Shown piece after piece: positions 1 to 5,356 of a stretch of 5,976 nt of DNA; the first letter of the stretch is position 1; every line of letters starts with the position of its first letter. A model generated the notes under the pieces. It was not told the origin of the DNA, searched no databases, and saw only the letters and a program-made list of their open reading frames with translations. The stretch lies in NCBI GenBank assembly GCA_017882985.1, contig JADGOK010000069.1:1-5976 (forward strand), in the 5' to 3' direction. The DNA comes from Acidimicrobiales bacterium (lineage in GTDB: Bacteria > Actinomycetota > Acidimicrobiia > Acidimicrobiales > RAAP-2). The position numbers and the translations under genes were made by a program.

Positions 1-1428
1 CAGAATAACGAGGGGACGGGTGAAGTACCACGTGATGGCGACGTCGAGAATGGTCGAGAGGCCGAGGAAGAACGCGAAGCCCCGCACGTCACCCACCGCG
101 ATGATGTAGAGCAACAACGCGGCGAGCAGGCTGACGGTGTCGGCCGCGAGCACCGTGCGCCACGCCGAGCGAAAACCTCGGTCGACCGACGTACGAATCG
201 ATCGACCGGCGCGGGTCTCGTCCTTTAAGCGTTCGAAATACACGATGTAGCTGTCAACGGTGATGCCAATCGAGACGATGATCCCGGTGACACCAGCCAA
301 GCTGAAACTCGGCGCCAACGCGGTGTGGCCCAGCGACGAGATGATGGCCCACAGCAGCGCGGCGGTGACGCCGAGGCCCAGCACGATGACCAGACCGAGC
401 GCTCGGTAGTAGAGGATGGTGTACAGCAGCACGAGTCCGAGTCCGACGAGACCGGCACCGAGACCGGCCACGAGGGCGCTGTGGCCGAGTGTTGGCGAGA
501 CGGTCTGGGTCGTGAGCGCCACGAGCCGCACCGGCAGCGAACCGAACTGCATCGCGAGAGCGAGATTCTTCGCCGACGCCTCGGTGAACGAGCCCGAGAT
601 CTGACCCTGGCCCGCGAACGACGTGAACGTCGCCTGCTGGGGTTGGATCAGTGGTGCGGACTGGACGACACCGTCAAGTTCAATGGCGAGCTCCGCGTGG
701 AAGTTGCGTTGGGCCACCTGATCCCAAAGCGGGCTGCCCGAACCGGTCAGGGTGTAGTTGACGACCCACGCGCCCACCTGATCCTGTTGAGCGAGCGCCT
801 TCTTGATCGAATGGCCGGTCAGTTGCGACTTGCCGAGCACGTAGCGCGTTGAGTTGTTGCCCAGGCCGGGCAACAGGACTTCCTGCTGGGGATTGTCCAG
901 CTTGGGCGCCGTTGACTGGATCGAGGCGAACTGGGGGTCGAGCGGGATGTTGTTGGTGGGCGATCCGGTGCTGGTGTTGACCGCGAGATTGGCCGCCGTC
1001 ATGAGGTAACCGGCCCCGCACGCGGGGAGCGTCGTGACCGTCTTGGCCTTCGTCGACGCAATCGAGGATTGGCACAACACCGGCCGAAAAAGCAACTGCG
1101 CGGTCTGGCCGATGGTCGCGAGAATCTGGCGGGCGTTCTGTACGCCGGGAACACTGACCACGACATTCTTGCCCTGCAGATTGACCTGGGCACCGGAAAC
1201 ACCGAGACCGTTCACCCGGTTACTGAGGATCGTCACCACCTCTTGGAGGTTGGCCGTTGACGTGGGCGTGGCGGGCTTGTAGACGACGGAGAGACCACCG
1301 GCGAGGTCCAGACCTAGTTTCGGGCTCCAACCAAGTGAGAACGTCGCGATCAGTGCGCCAAAGGAGATGACGACGGTCAACGCGAGACTGACGATCATTG
1401 ACCGTCGTGATCCAACTGGTGAAGCCAT
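1..1428 (-). CDS. secD: Protein translocase subunit SecD, C-terminal end missing at left edge
   Basis: SecD is a membrane protein that works with SecF (and YajC) to pull exported proteins through SecYEG on the outer side of the membrane, using the proton gradient. The 476 residues visible start with a TM helix at about 11-32, then the LGLDLAGG motif (38-45) typical of SecD after TM1. A large extracytoplasmic region follows, ending in LAIELDGVVQSAP (247-259) and FGSLPV (295-300). Five more TM helices lie between about 315 and 475. TM4 carries GITVDSYIVYFER (388-400), with Asp392 at the place of the functionally important TM4 aspartate; this form is usual in actinobacteria. FTRPL (469-473) lies near the usual end, so only a short tail is lost. 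The ATG is 2 bases past the yajC stop, with a possible AGAAGG at 1441-1446, 12 bases upstream, which is rather far. Another in-frame ATG at codon 11 has no better site. Confidence 0.96.
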   Translation of the reverse strand, partial: MASPVGSRRSMIVSLALTVVISFGALIATFSLGWSPKLGLDLAGGLSVVYKPATPTSTANLQEVVTILSNRVNGLGVSGAQVNLQGKNVVVSVPGVQNARQILATIGQTAQLLFRPVLCQSSIASTKAKTVTTLPACGAGYLMTAANLAVNTSTGSPTNNIPLDPQFASIQSTAPKLDNPQQEVLLPGLGNNSTRYVLGKSQLTGHSIKKALAQQDQVGAWVVNYTLTGSGSPLWDQVAQRNFHAELAIELDGVVQSAPLIQPQQATFTSFAGQGQISGSFTEASAKNLALAMQFGSLPVRLVALTTQTVSPTLGHSALVAGLGAGLVGLGLVLLYTILYYRALGLVIVLGLGVTAALLWAIISSLGHTALAPSFSLAGVTGIIVSIGITVDSYIVYFERLKDETRAGRSIRTSVDRGFRSAWRTVLAADTVSLLAALLLYIIAVGDVRGFAFFLGLSTILDVAITWYFTRPLVIL

Positions 1429-1430
1429 TG

Positions 1431-1772
1431 TTACTTGTCGCCTTCTTGGGTCCCGGCGTCGTCGTCAGTGGATTCGTGAACTACGGGGTCAAATCGACGC
1501 GCGATGGCGCTGGGAACGAAGTCCAGTTCGACCCCACCGTCGGTACGAAGAGTGATGAAGTCGCTCCCGCTCTTCACGACCGTGCCCACAAAGCCGCCGA
1601 TGGTCTGGGCGCGCTCCCCGACTTCGACCTTTCGTGCTTCTGAACGAGCGGCCTTCTGCTTCATGTTCCGAGGCCGCAAGTAGAAGTAATAGAAGGCCCC
1701 TATGACCAGCACGTAGATGAAAATTATGTAGGAAGAAAAGCCGTGGGAGGCTGCCTTTGTTGCTGCGATCAT
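1431..1772 (-). CDS. yajC: Preprotein translocase accessory subunit YajC
   Basis: YajC is a small single-pass membrane protein that associates with SecDF and the Sec translocon; it is usually dispensable for export. The 113-residue product has a short N-terminus, one TM helix at about 14-32 rich in I, F and Y, and the family's YLRPR junction (31-35) followed by a basic stretch. The conserved soluble domain is at about 49-93 and includes VGERAQTIGGFVGTVVKSG and DGGVELDFVPSAIARR. The last 20 residues are acidic and poorly conserved (STDDDAGTQEGDK), which is common for actinobacterial YajC. The ATG is preceded by GGAGG at 9 bases, so the start is well supported. The length is normal for the family. 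It follows ruvB by 55 bases and secD starts 2 bases after its stop, so yajC and secD are almost certainly co-translated from one mRNA. Confidence 0.95.
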   Translation of the reverse strand: MIAATKAASHGFSSYIIFIYVLVIGAFYYFYLRPRNMKQKAARSEARKVEVGERAQTIGGFVGTVVKSGSDFITLRTDGGVELDFVPSAIARRFDPVVHESTDDDAGTQEGDK

Positions 1773-1781
1773 TATGGGAAT

Positions 1782-1786
1782 CCTCC
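1782..1786 (-). promoter_or_regulatory. Ribosome binding site of yajC
   Basis: The minus strand reads GGAGG, 9 bases upstream of the yajC ATG at 1772-1770. This fixes the yajC start and is a clear independent initiation site after the ruvB stop. Confidence 0.8.
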
Positions 1787-1827
1787 GTGAATAGACAAAG
1801 AAACCCTAGTCGCTCGGGAGCTTCTCC

Positions 1828-2868
1828 CTAGACCAGCCCCCCACCGCGTGGCTGAAGTCCCAGATGGGCGAAGGCCCGTTCGGTAGCGACACGTCCACGT
1901 GGCGTGCGAATCAAGAGTCCCTCACGCAAGAGGAACGGCTCGTACGCGTCTTCGATCGTCGAGGGCTCTTCGCCGCACGCGTGCGCCAGGGTGGTCAGAC
2001 CCACCGGCTGGCTCGCGAACTGCTCGCACAGCAGCCCGAGGATCCTGCGGTCGATCTTGTCCAGACCGTACTCGTCGACCCCGAAGAGGTCAAGCGCCAT
2101 CGTCGCCACCTCGTCATTGACGATCGCGTGCCCGCGCACCGCTGCCACGTCACGGACGCGGCGCAGCAGGCGATTAGCGATGCGTGGCGTGCCGCGGCTG
2201 CGACGAGCGATGATCGACGCCGCCTGGTCGGCCAGTCGCACGTCGAGGAGTTGCGCCGATCGGGTCACGATGATCGTCAGCTCCTGAGGATCGTAGAGAT
2301 CGAGTTGGCCAACAAAACCGAAACGGTCCCGCAACGGCGCCGCCACGAGACCGGTCCGCGTGGTCGCGCCCACCAACGTGAAGTTCGGCAAGTCGAGTCG
2401 GATCGACCGGGCGGACGGCCCTCGACCAATCATCACGTCGAGCCGGCGGTCCTCCATCGCGGGATACAGCACTTCTTCGACCGCACGACTGAGTCGGTGG
2501 ATCTCGTCAATGAACAAGACGTCGCCGTCTTGGAGGTCGGTCAGCAGCGCCGCGAGGTCGCCGGGGCGTGACAGCACCGGACCCGAGGTGATGCGCAGAC
2601 CCGAGCCCATCTCCGCAGCGACGATGCTCGCGAGTGAGGTCTTGCCGAGACCGGGCGGCCCGGCGAACAAGAGATGATCGGCCACTTGGCCGCGCGCCTT
2701 CGCTGCCCCTAACACGATCGCGAGGTGGCCGACCAGCTCGCCCTGGCCGACGAATTCGCTGAGGCTACTCGGACGCAGTGAGACCTCGGCGCGCCGTTCT
2801 TGCTCGTCCGCGACCGGTGCGACAACGCTGGCGGTGAGCTGGTCGAGGTCGATGTCGCGCCGGCTCAT
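1828..2868 (-). CDS. ruvB: Holliday junction branch migration helicase RuvB
   Basis: RuvB is the AAA+ ATPase motor of the RuvABC resolvasome. Hexameric rings load on both arms of a RuvA-bound Holliday junction and pump DNA to move the branch point. The 346-residue protein is full length (E. coli 336). Walker A GPPGLGKT is at 70-77, Walker B VLFIDEIH at 117-124, and the RuvA-contacting hairpin region is about 138-165 (MEDRRLDVMIGRG onward). Sensor 1 GATTRTG is at 167-173, the arginine-finger segment LRDRFG at 179-184, and sensor 2 GTPRIANRLLRR at 226-237. A winged-helix DNA-binding domain fills about 262-340. No key residue is missing. The N-terminal 25 residues are a variable acidic leader. 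The ATG overlaps the ruvA stop as ATGA, with TTGAGG 5 bases upstream, so translation is coupled to ruvA. Confidence 0.98.
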   Translation of the reverse strand: MSRRDIDLDQLTASVVAPVADEQERRAEVSLRPSSLSEFVGQGELVGHLAIVLGAAKARGQVADHLLFAGPPGLGKTSLASIVAAEMGSGLRITSGPVLSRPGDLAALLTDLQDGDVLFIDEIHRLSRAVEEVLYPAMEDRRLDVMIGRGPSARSIRLDLPNFTLVGATTRTGLVAAPLRDRFGFVGQLDLYDPQELTIIVTRSAQLLDVRLADQAASIIARRSRGTPRIANRLLRRVRDVAAVRGHAIVNDEVATMALDLFGVDEYGLDKIDRRILGLLCEQFASQPVGLTTLAHACGEEPSTIEDAYEPFLLREGLLIRTPRGRVATERAFAHLGLQPRGGGLV

Positions 2869-3437
2869 TGGCGCCTCAAGAGGTGCAGGGCTTCGCGTAA
2901 CGCCGTCGACTCGTCGTCGGGCAGCTCCACGTCGGCGAGCGCGCCTCGAATCTCCTGCGCGCTGTAGCCCAGTCCGCGAAGAGCATCTTCGATGGCGCTC
3001 GAGCGCAAGGGTCCGCGAAATCCTTCAACCACCGTGCCGCTCACCATAACCTTGCCCTTTAGTTCGAGGACGATGCGACTCGCGGTCTTGGGTCCGATGC
3101 CGGGGATCTGGGCGATGCGTTTGGCGTCGTCGTTCTCGATCGCCATCGCGAGTTCGTTCACCGACATCGTTCGCAGCGCCCCCAGCGCCGTGGAGGGGCC
3201 AACACCCGGCGTCACGAGTAAGAGTTCGAAGAACGCGCGGTCCTCGAACGTTTCGAATCCGAAGAGGATGATGGCGTCCGCTCGCACCACCGTGTAGACG
3301 AAGAGCTCGATCGGCTCACCGAGGGCCACGTCGTCAGAGGACGCGACGTGGACTTCGTAGCCCACGCCCGCGACGTCCACCACGACCGCGTCATTGGCCT
3401 GGCGAAACAGAGCCCGTCCGGCGAGCCAGCCGATCAC
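2865..3437 (-). CDS. ruvA: Holliday junction branch migration complex subunit RuvA
   Basis: RuvA tetramers bind the four-way junction, hold it open and square, and recruit RuvB. I start it at GTG (3437-3435), which gives MIGWLAGRAL, the usual N-terminus; the frame is open further upstream inside ruvC but that extension (to 3551) is not RuvA-like. The product is 190 residues, normal length. Domain I is an OB fold (1 to about 62). Domain II has two helix-hairpin-helix motifs, VTPGVGPSTA (75-84) and IPGIGPKTAS (111-120). Domain III (about 145-190, SSAIEDALRGLGY) is the RuvB-binding three-helix unit. The acidic-pin segment reads VRADAIILFGF where E. coli has VREDAQLLYGF, so one pin acid appears to be Ala53 while Asp54 remains. 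The GTG overlaps the ruvC stop as GTGA, with a weak GGTGAG 6 bases upstream. Confidence 0.96.
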   Translation of the reverse strand: MIGWLAGRALFRQANDAVVVDVAGVGYEVHVASSDDVALGEPIELFVYTVVRADAIILFGFETFEDRAFFELLLVTPGVGPSTALGALRTMSVNELAMAIENDDAKRIAQIPGIGPKTASRIVLELKGKVMVSGTVVEGFRGPLRSSAIEDALRGLGYSAQEIRGALADVELPDDESTALREALHLLRRQ

Positions 3438-3946
3438 GCCGGACTCACCGCTGGGTAGCGCCGTTCCATTCGGGTGGTCATGAAGTAGGTGATGGCGAGA
3501 GCGAGTGCGTCCGCGGCATCGGGCGGTTTTGGGATCTCCGCGAGTCCACACAACCGAGCGACCATGCCCTGCACCTGGATCTTGCTCGCCGCGCCGTAAC
3601 CCGTGACGGCCAACTTCACTTCCTGGGCGGTGAACTGGCGCACCGGCAGGCCAATCGCTCCCGCCAGAGCAACCGCGACGCCACTCGCCTGGGCCACCGG
3701 AATCGCGGTCTTGGCGTTTCGCTGGTAGAAGACCCGCTCGACCACCACCGCGTCCGGTCGAGTCTCACTGATCAGGTCGCGCAGTTCGACGAGCAGTTGA
3801 CCGAGTCGGGTCTCAACGGGCACTTGGGGATCGGTCTCCACGACGCCGGCGCGCAGTGCATGGAAGGATTCGACACCCTCGAAGGAACCTTCGACGAGTC
3901 CGAAGCCGCAGCGCGTGAGTCCGGGGTCGATGCCGAGTACGAACAT
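3434..3946 (-). CDS. ruvC: Crossover junction endodeoxyribonuclease RuvC
   Basis: RuvC is the metal-dependent dimeric nuclease that cuts Holliday junctions symmetrically after RuvAB branch migration. Starting at ATG 3946-3944 the protein is 170 residues and opens with MFVLGIDPGLTRCG, the standard RuvC N-terminus. The four acidic catalytic residues of the RNase H-like fold are all present: Asp7, Glu70 (in VVVERVFYQRN), Asp143 and Asp146 (in PPDAADALALA). The RNAKTA loop and the TAQEVK and GYGAASKIQVQ segments are also typical. A GTG nine codons upstream (3973-3971) is in frame, but its extra residues are not RuvC-like. The ATG start lacks a well-placed ribosome binding site and sits 7 bases after a TAGTAT hexamer, which fits a leaderless mRNA. 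It overlaps a LexA-type operator. Confidence 0.97.
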   Translation of the reverse strand: MFVLGIDPGLTRCGFGLVEGSFEGVESFHALRAGVVETDPQVPVETRLGQLLVELRDLISETRPDAVVVERVFYQRNAKTAIPVAQASGVAVALAGAIGLPVRQFTAQEVKLAVTGYGAASKIQVQGMVARLCGLAEIPKPPDAADALALAITYFMTTRMERRYPAVSPA

Positions 3947-3953
3947 ACGTTCG
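3940..3953 (-). promoter_or_regulatory. Probable LexA (SOS) operator over the ruvC start codon
   Basis: The minus strand reads CGAACGTATGTTCG, a perfect inverted repeat CGAAC-N4-GTTCG. It matches the Gram-positive and actinobacterial LexA box (core CGAAC-N4-GTTCG, extended TCGAAC-N4-GTTCGA) at 11 of the 12 fixed positions of the extended form. The ruvC ATG (3946-3944) lies inside it, and a -10-like hexamer abuts its upstream end. ruv genes belong to the LexA regulon in many bacteria, including mycobacteria, which makes the position credible. LexA bound here would cover the promoter and start of the ruvC transcript. Confidence 0.8.
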
Positions 3954-3959
3954 ATACTA
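3954..3959 (-). promoter_or_regulatory. Probable -10 element of an internal ruvC promoter
   Basis: The minus strand reads TAGTAT, fitting the TAnnnT pattern of actinobacterial -10 elements. Seven bases separate it from the ruvC ATG, so transcription would start at or next to the A of ATG and give a leaderless mRNA. I see no good -35 hexamer at 16-18 bases spacing. The call rests on the spacing and the adjoining LexA-type box. Confidence 0.5.
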
Positions 3960-3985
3960 TCCTTCGCTACCACCCAACCACGGGT

Positions 3986-4735
3986 TTAGCCCTCGAAGGC
4001 GGCCATTATCTCGTCGGGGATGTCAAAATTCGCGTACACGTTCTGGACGTCGTCGTGGTCGTCGATCGCGTCCATCAGTCGCAGAACCTTCTTGGCGTCG
4101 CTCTCGTCGCTGACCTCGATGACGTTCTGGGCGACGAGGGTCAATTCGGCGCTCAGCACCTTGACGCCGAAGTCGGCGAGTGCGTCACGAACGAGCCCGA
4201 GGTCGTGCGGCTCAGTGATCACCGTGGCGGTCGAGCCGTTGACGGTGAAGTTCTCGCCCCCCGCCTCCAAGACCCACTCGAGCAGTTGATCTTCGTCAAT
4301 CGGTCCTTGGATCTCGACAATGCCCTTGCGGTCGAACTGCCAGGACACCGCACCCGGTTCGGCGATGGAACCGCCGTTTTTCGCGAGGAGATGCTTGATC
4401 TCGGCACTCGTACGGTTGCGGTTGTCCGTGAGCGTTTCGATGATGACCGCGATGCCGCCGGGCGCGTAGCCCTCGTAGCTCACCGGCTCGTACCGCACGC
4501 CCTCGAGTTCACCGGTGCCACGCTTGATGGCCCGTTCGATCGTGTCGATGGGGACCGAGGACTCGCGGGCCTTTTGGAACATCGTGCGCAGACTGGCGTT
4601 GGTCGTGGCGTCGCCGCCACCCTCGCGCGCGGCGACCTCGACCTGGCGGATGAGCTTGGCGAAGACTTTGGCGCGGGCACTGTCCTTGGCACCTTTACGG
4701 TGTTTGGTCGTTGCCCACTTTGAATGGCCGGACAT
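3986..4735 (-). CDS. yebC: YebC/PmpR/TACO1-family translation or regulatory factor
   Basis: This is a full-length (249 residues) YebC-family protein. Bacterial members were long annotated as transcriptional regulators; the mitochondrial relative TACO1 activates translation, and recent work links bacterial members to relief of ribosome stalling. The exact role here cannot be read from sequence. It starts MSGHSKWATTKHRKGAKDS, the family signature, with a basic first domain (1 to about 80). It continues with YEGYAPGGIAVIIETLTDNRNRT (87-109), GGSIAEPGAVSWQFDRKG (121-138) and a C-terminal LMDAIDDHDDVQNVYANFDIP segment (220-240). All three family domains are intact. A strong AGGAGG lies 4 bases before the ATG, so the start is firm. 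It sits between pdxT and ruvC, its usual actinobacterial place; yebC-ruvC adjacency is also common elsewhere. The last residues are acidic. Confidence 0.96.
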   Translation of the reverse strand: MSGHSKWATTKHRKGAKDSARAKVFAKLIRQVEVAAREGGGDATTNASLRTMFQKARESSVPIDTIERAIKRGTGELEGVRYEPVSYEGYAPGGIAVIIETLTDNRNRTSAEIKHLLAKNGGSIAEPGAVSWQFDRKGIVEIQGPIDEDQLLEWVLEAGGENFTVNGSTATVITEPHDLGLVRDALADFGVKVLSAELTLVAQNVIEVSDESDAKKVLRLMDAIDDHDDVQNVYANFDIPDEIMAAFEG

Positions 4736-4739
4736 GGTT

Positions 4740-4745
4740 CCTCCT
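4740..4745 (-). promoter_or_regulatory. Ribosome binding site of yebC
   Basis: The minus strand reads AGGAGG with 4 bases (AACC) to the yebC ATG. This is a full-strength Shine-Dalgarno match at slightly short spacing. It is the strongest such site in the window and suggests that yebC is translated independently of pdxT. Confidence 0.8.
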
Positions 4746-4758
4746 GCCCCCTAGGGCG

Positions 4759-4769
4759 TAGCAATGCTA
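4759..4769. repeat. 11-base palindrome in the pdxT-yebC gap
   Basis: TAGCA-A/T-TGCTA is a perfect odd-length palindrome lying between the pdxT stop and the yebC ribosome binding site. The one-base centre is too short for an RNA hairpin, so if it is functional it would be a DNA-binding site. On the minus strand it contains TAGCAT, which fits a -10 pattern, but no -35 hexamer is apparent upstream. It may be chance. Confidence 0.3.
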
Positions 4770-4777
4770 TCGGCAAA

Positions 4778-5356
4778 TTAGATCGACTCCACGAAGAGTC
4801 GGTGCACGCGATCGTCAATCGTCAGCTCGGGGTGGAATGAGCAGCCCCACACGTTGGCCTGACGCACGAGTACCGGGTGCTCGCCGTCGCCGTGGTCGTG
4901 GGTCGCGAGCACCTCAACGGCACTCGACCAGGTTTCGATCTTGGGGGCGCGGATAAAGACCCCGGGCACGGTTCCCACGTCCTTCACGTCAATGGGGGTT
5001 TCGAAGCTCGCGATCTGTCGGCCGTAGCCGTTGCGACGTACCGCCACATCGATCGCGCCGTAACTCCACTGGTCGTCGCGTCCGTCGAGGACCTCGCTAC
5101 TCAACAAGATGAGACCCGCGCACGTGCCGAGTACGCTCAAACCGTCGGCGATCTTGCTCGCGAGCGGCTCCTTGATGTTGGACGTCGTCAAGAGACGCGC
5201 GATGGTCGTCGACTCTCCCCCGGGCAGCACGAGCGCCGCAAGGTCGTCCAGCTCTTCGGCGTGACGCACGCGCACGACCTCACAGCCGATCCCTTCGAGC
5301 ATGGCCACGTGTTCACGGACGTCGCCCTGCAGGGCGAGCACGCCAACGCGCGGCAC
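4778..5356 (-). CDS. pdxT: Pyridoxal 5'-phosphate synthase glutaminase subunit PdxT
   Basis: PdxT is the class I glutamine amidotransferase that hydrolyses glutamine and channels ammonia to PdxS for vitamin B6 (PLP) synthesis. With the GTG start at 5356-5354 the protein is 192 residues, normal length, and opens MPRVGVLALQGDVREH. The family motifs are LPGGESTTIARLL (44-56), the nucleophile Cys79 in LGTCAG, RRNGYGRQIASFE (107-119) that distinguishes PdxT from other amidotransferases, and the catalytic His175 and Glu177 in SFHPEL. The triad is complete. The GTG shares one base with the pdxS stop (TAGTG). A TTG six bases upstream (5362-5360) is the alternative; neither has a strong ribosome binding site, though GAG lies 5 bases before the TTG. 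Coupling to pdxS translation is likely either way. Confidence 0.96.
   Translation of the reverse strand: MPRVGVLALQGDVREHVAMLEGIGCEVVRVRHAEELDDLAALVLPGGESTTIARLLTTSNIKEPLASKIADGLSVLGTCAGLILLSSEVLDGRDDQWSYGAIDVAVRRNGYGRQIASFETPIDVKDVGTVPGVFIRAPKIETWSSAVEVLATHDHGDGEHPVLVRQANVWGCSFHPELTIDDRVHRLFVESI

Noticed and set aside
680..1075. 131-codon minus-strand open frame inside secD
   Set aside because: It is out of frame with the continuous SecD reading frame, and its protein is low complexity (rich in R, G, P, Q).
1816..1828. Small hairpin GGGAG-AAG-CTCCC at the ruvB stop, considered as a terminator
   Set aside because: The stem has only 5 pairs and the following minus-strand bases (GAGCGACTAGGG) are not a T-tract, so a rho-independent terminator is not supported.
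1864..2571. 235-codon plus-strand open frame opposite ruvB
   Set aside because: It is an antisense shadow of a highly conserved AAA+ gene, with no supporting start signal or domain.
3438..3551. Upstream extension of ruvA to a 228-residue protein
   Set aside because: The extra residues lie inside the ruvC coding region, are not RuvA-like, and the GTG at 3437 gives the standard N-terminus and length.
3947..3973. GTG start of ruvC at 3973 adding nine residues
   Set aside because: The extension is not typical of RuvC, which normally begins just before the LGIDPGLTR segment, and the -10 hexamer would fall inside the coding region.
3797..4723. 308-codon plus-strand open frame opposite yebC and the start of ruvC
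   Set aside because: It mirrors YebC codons on the opposite strand, has no family resemblance and would run across the yebC-ruvC junction.
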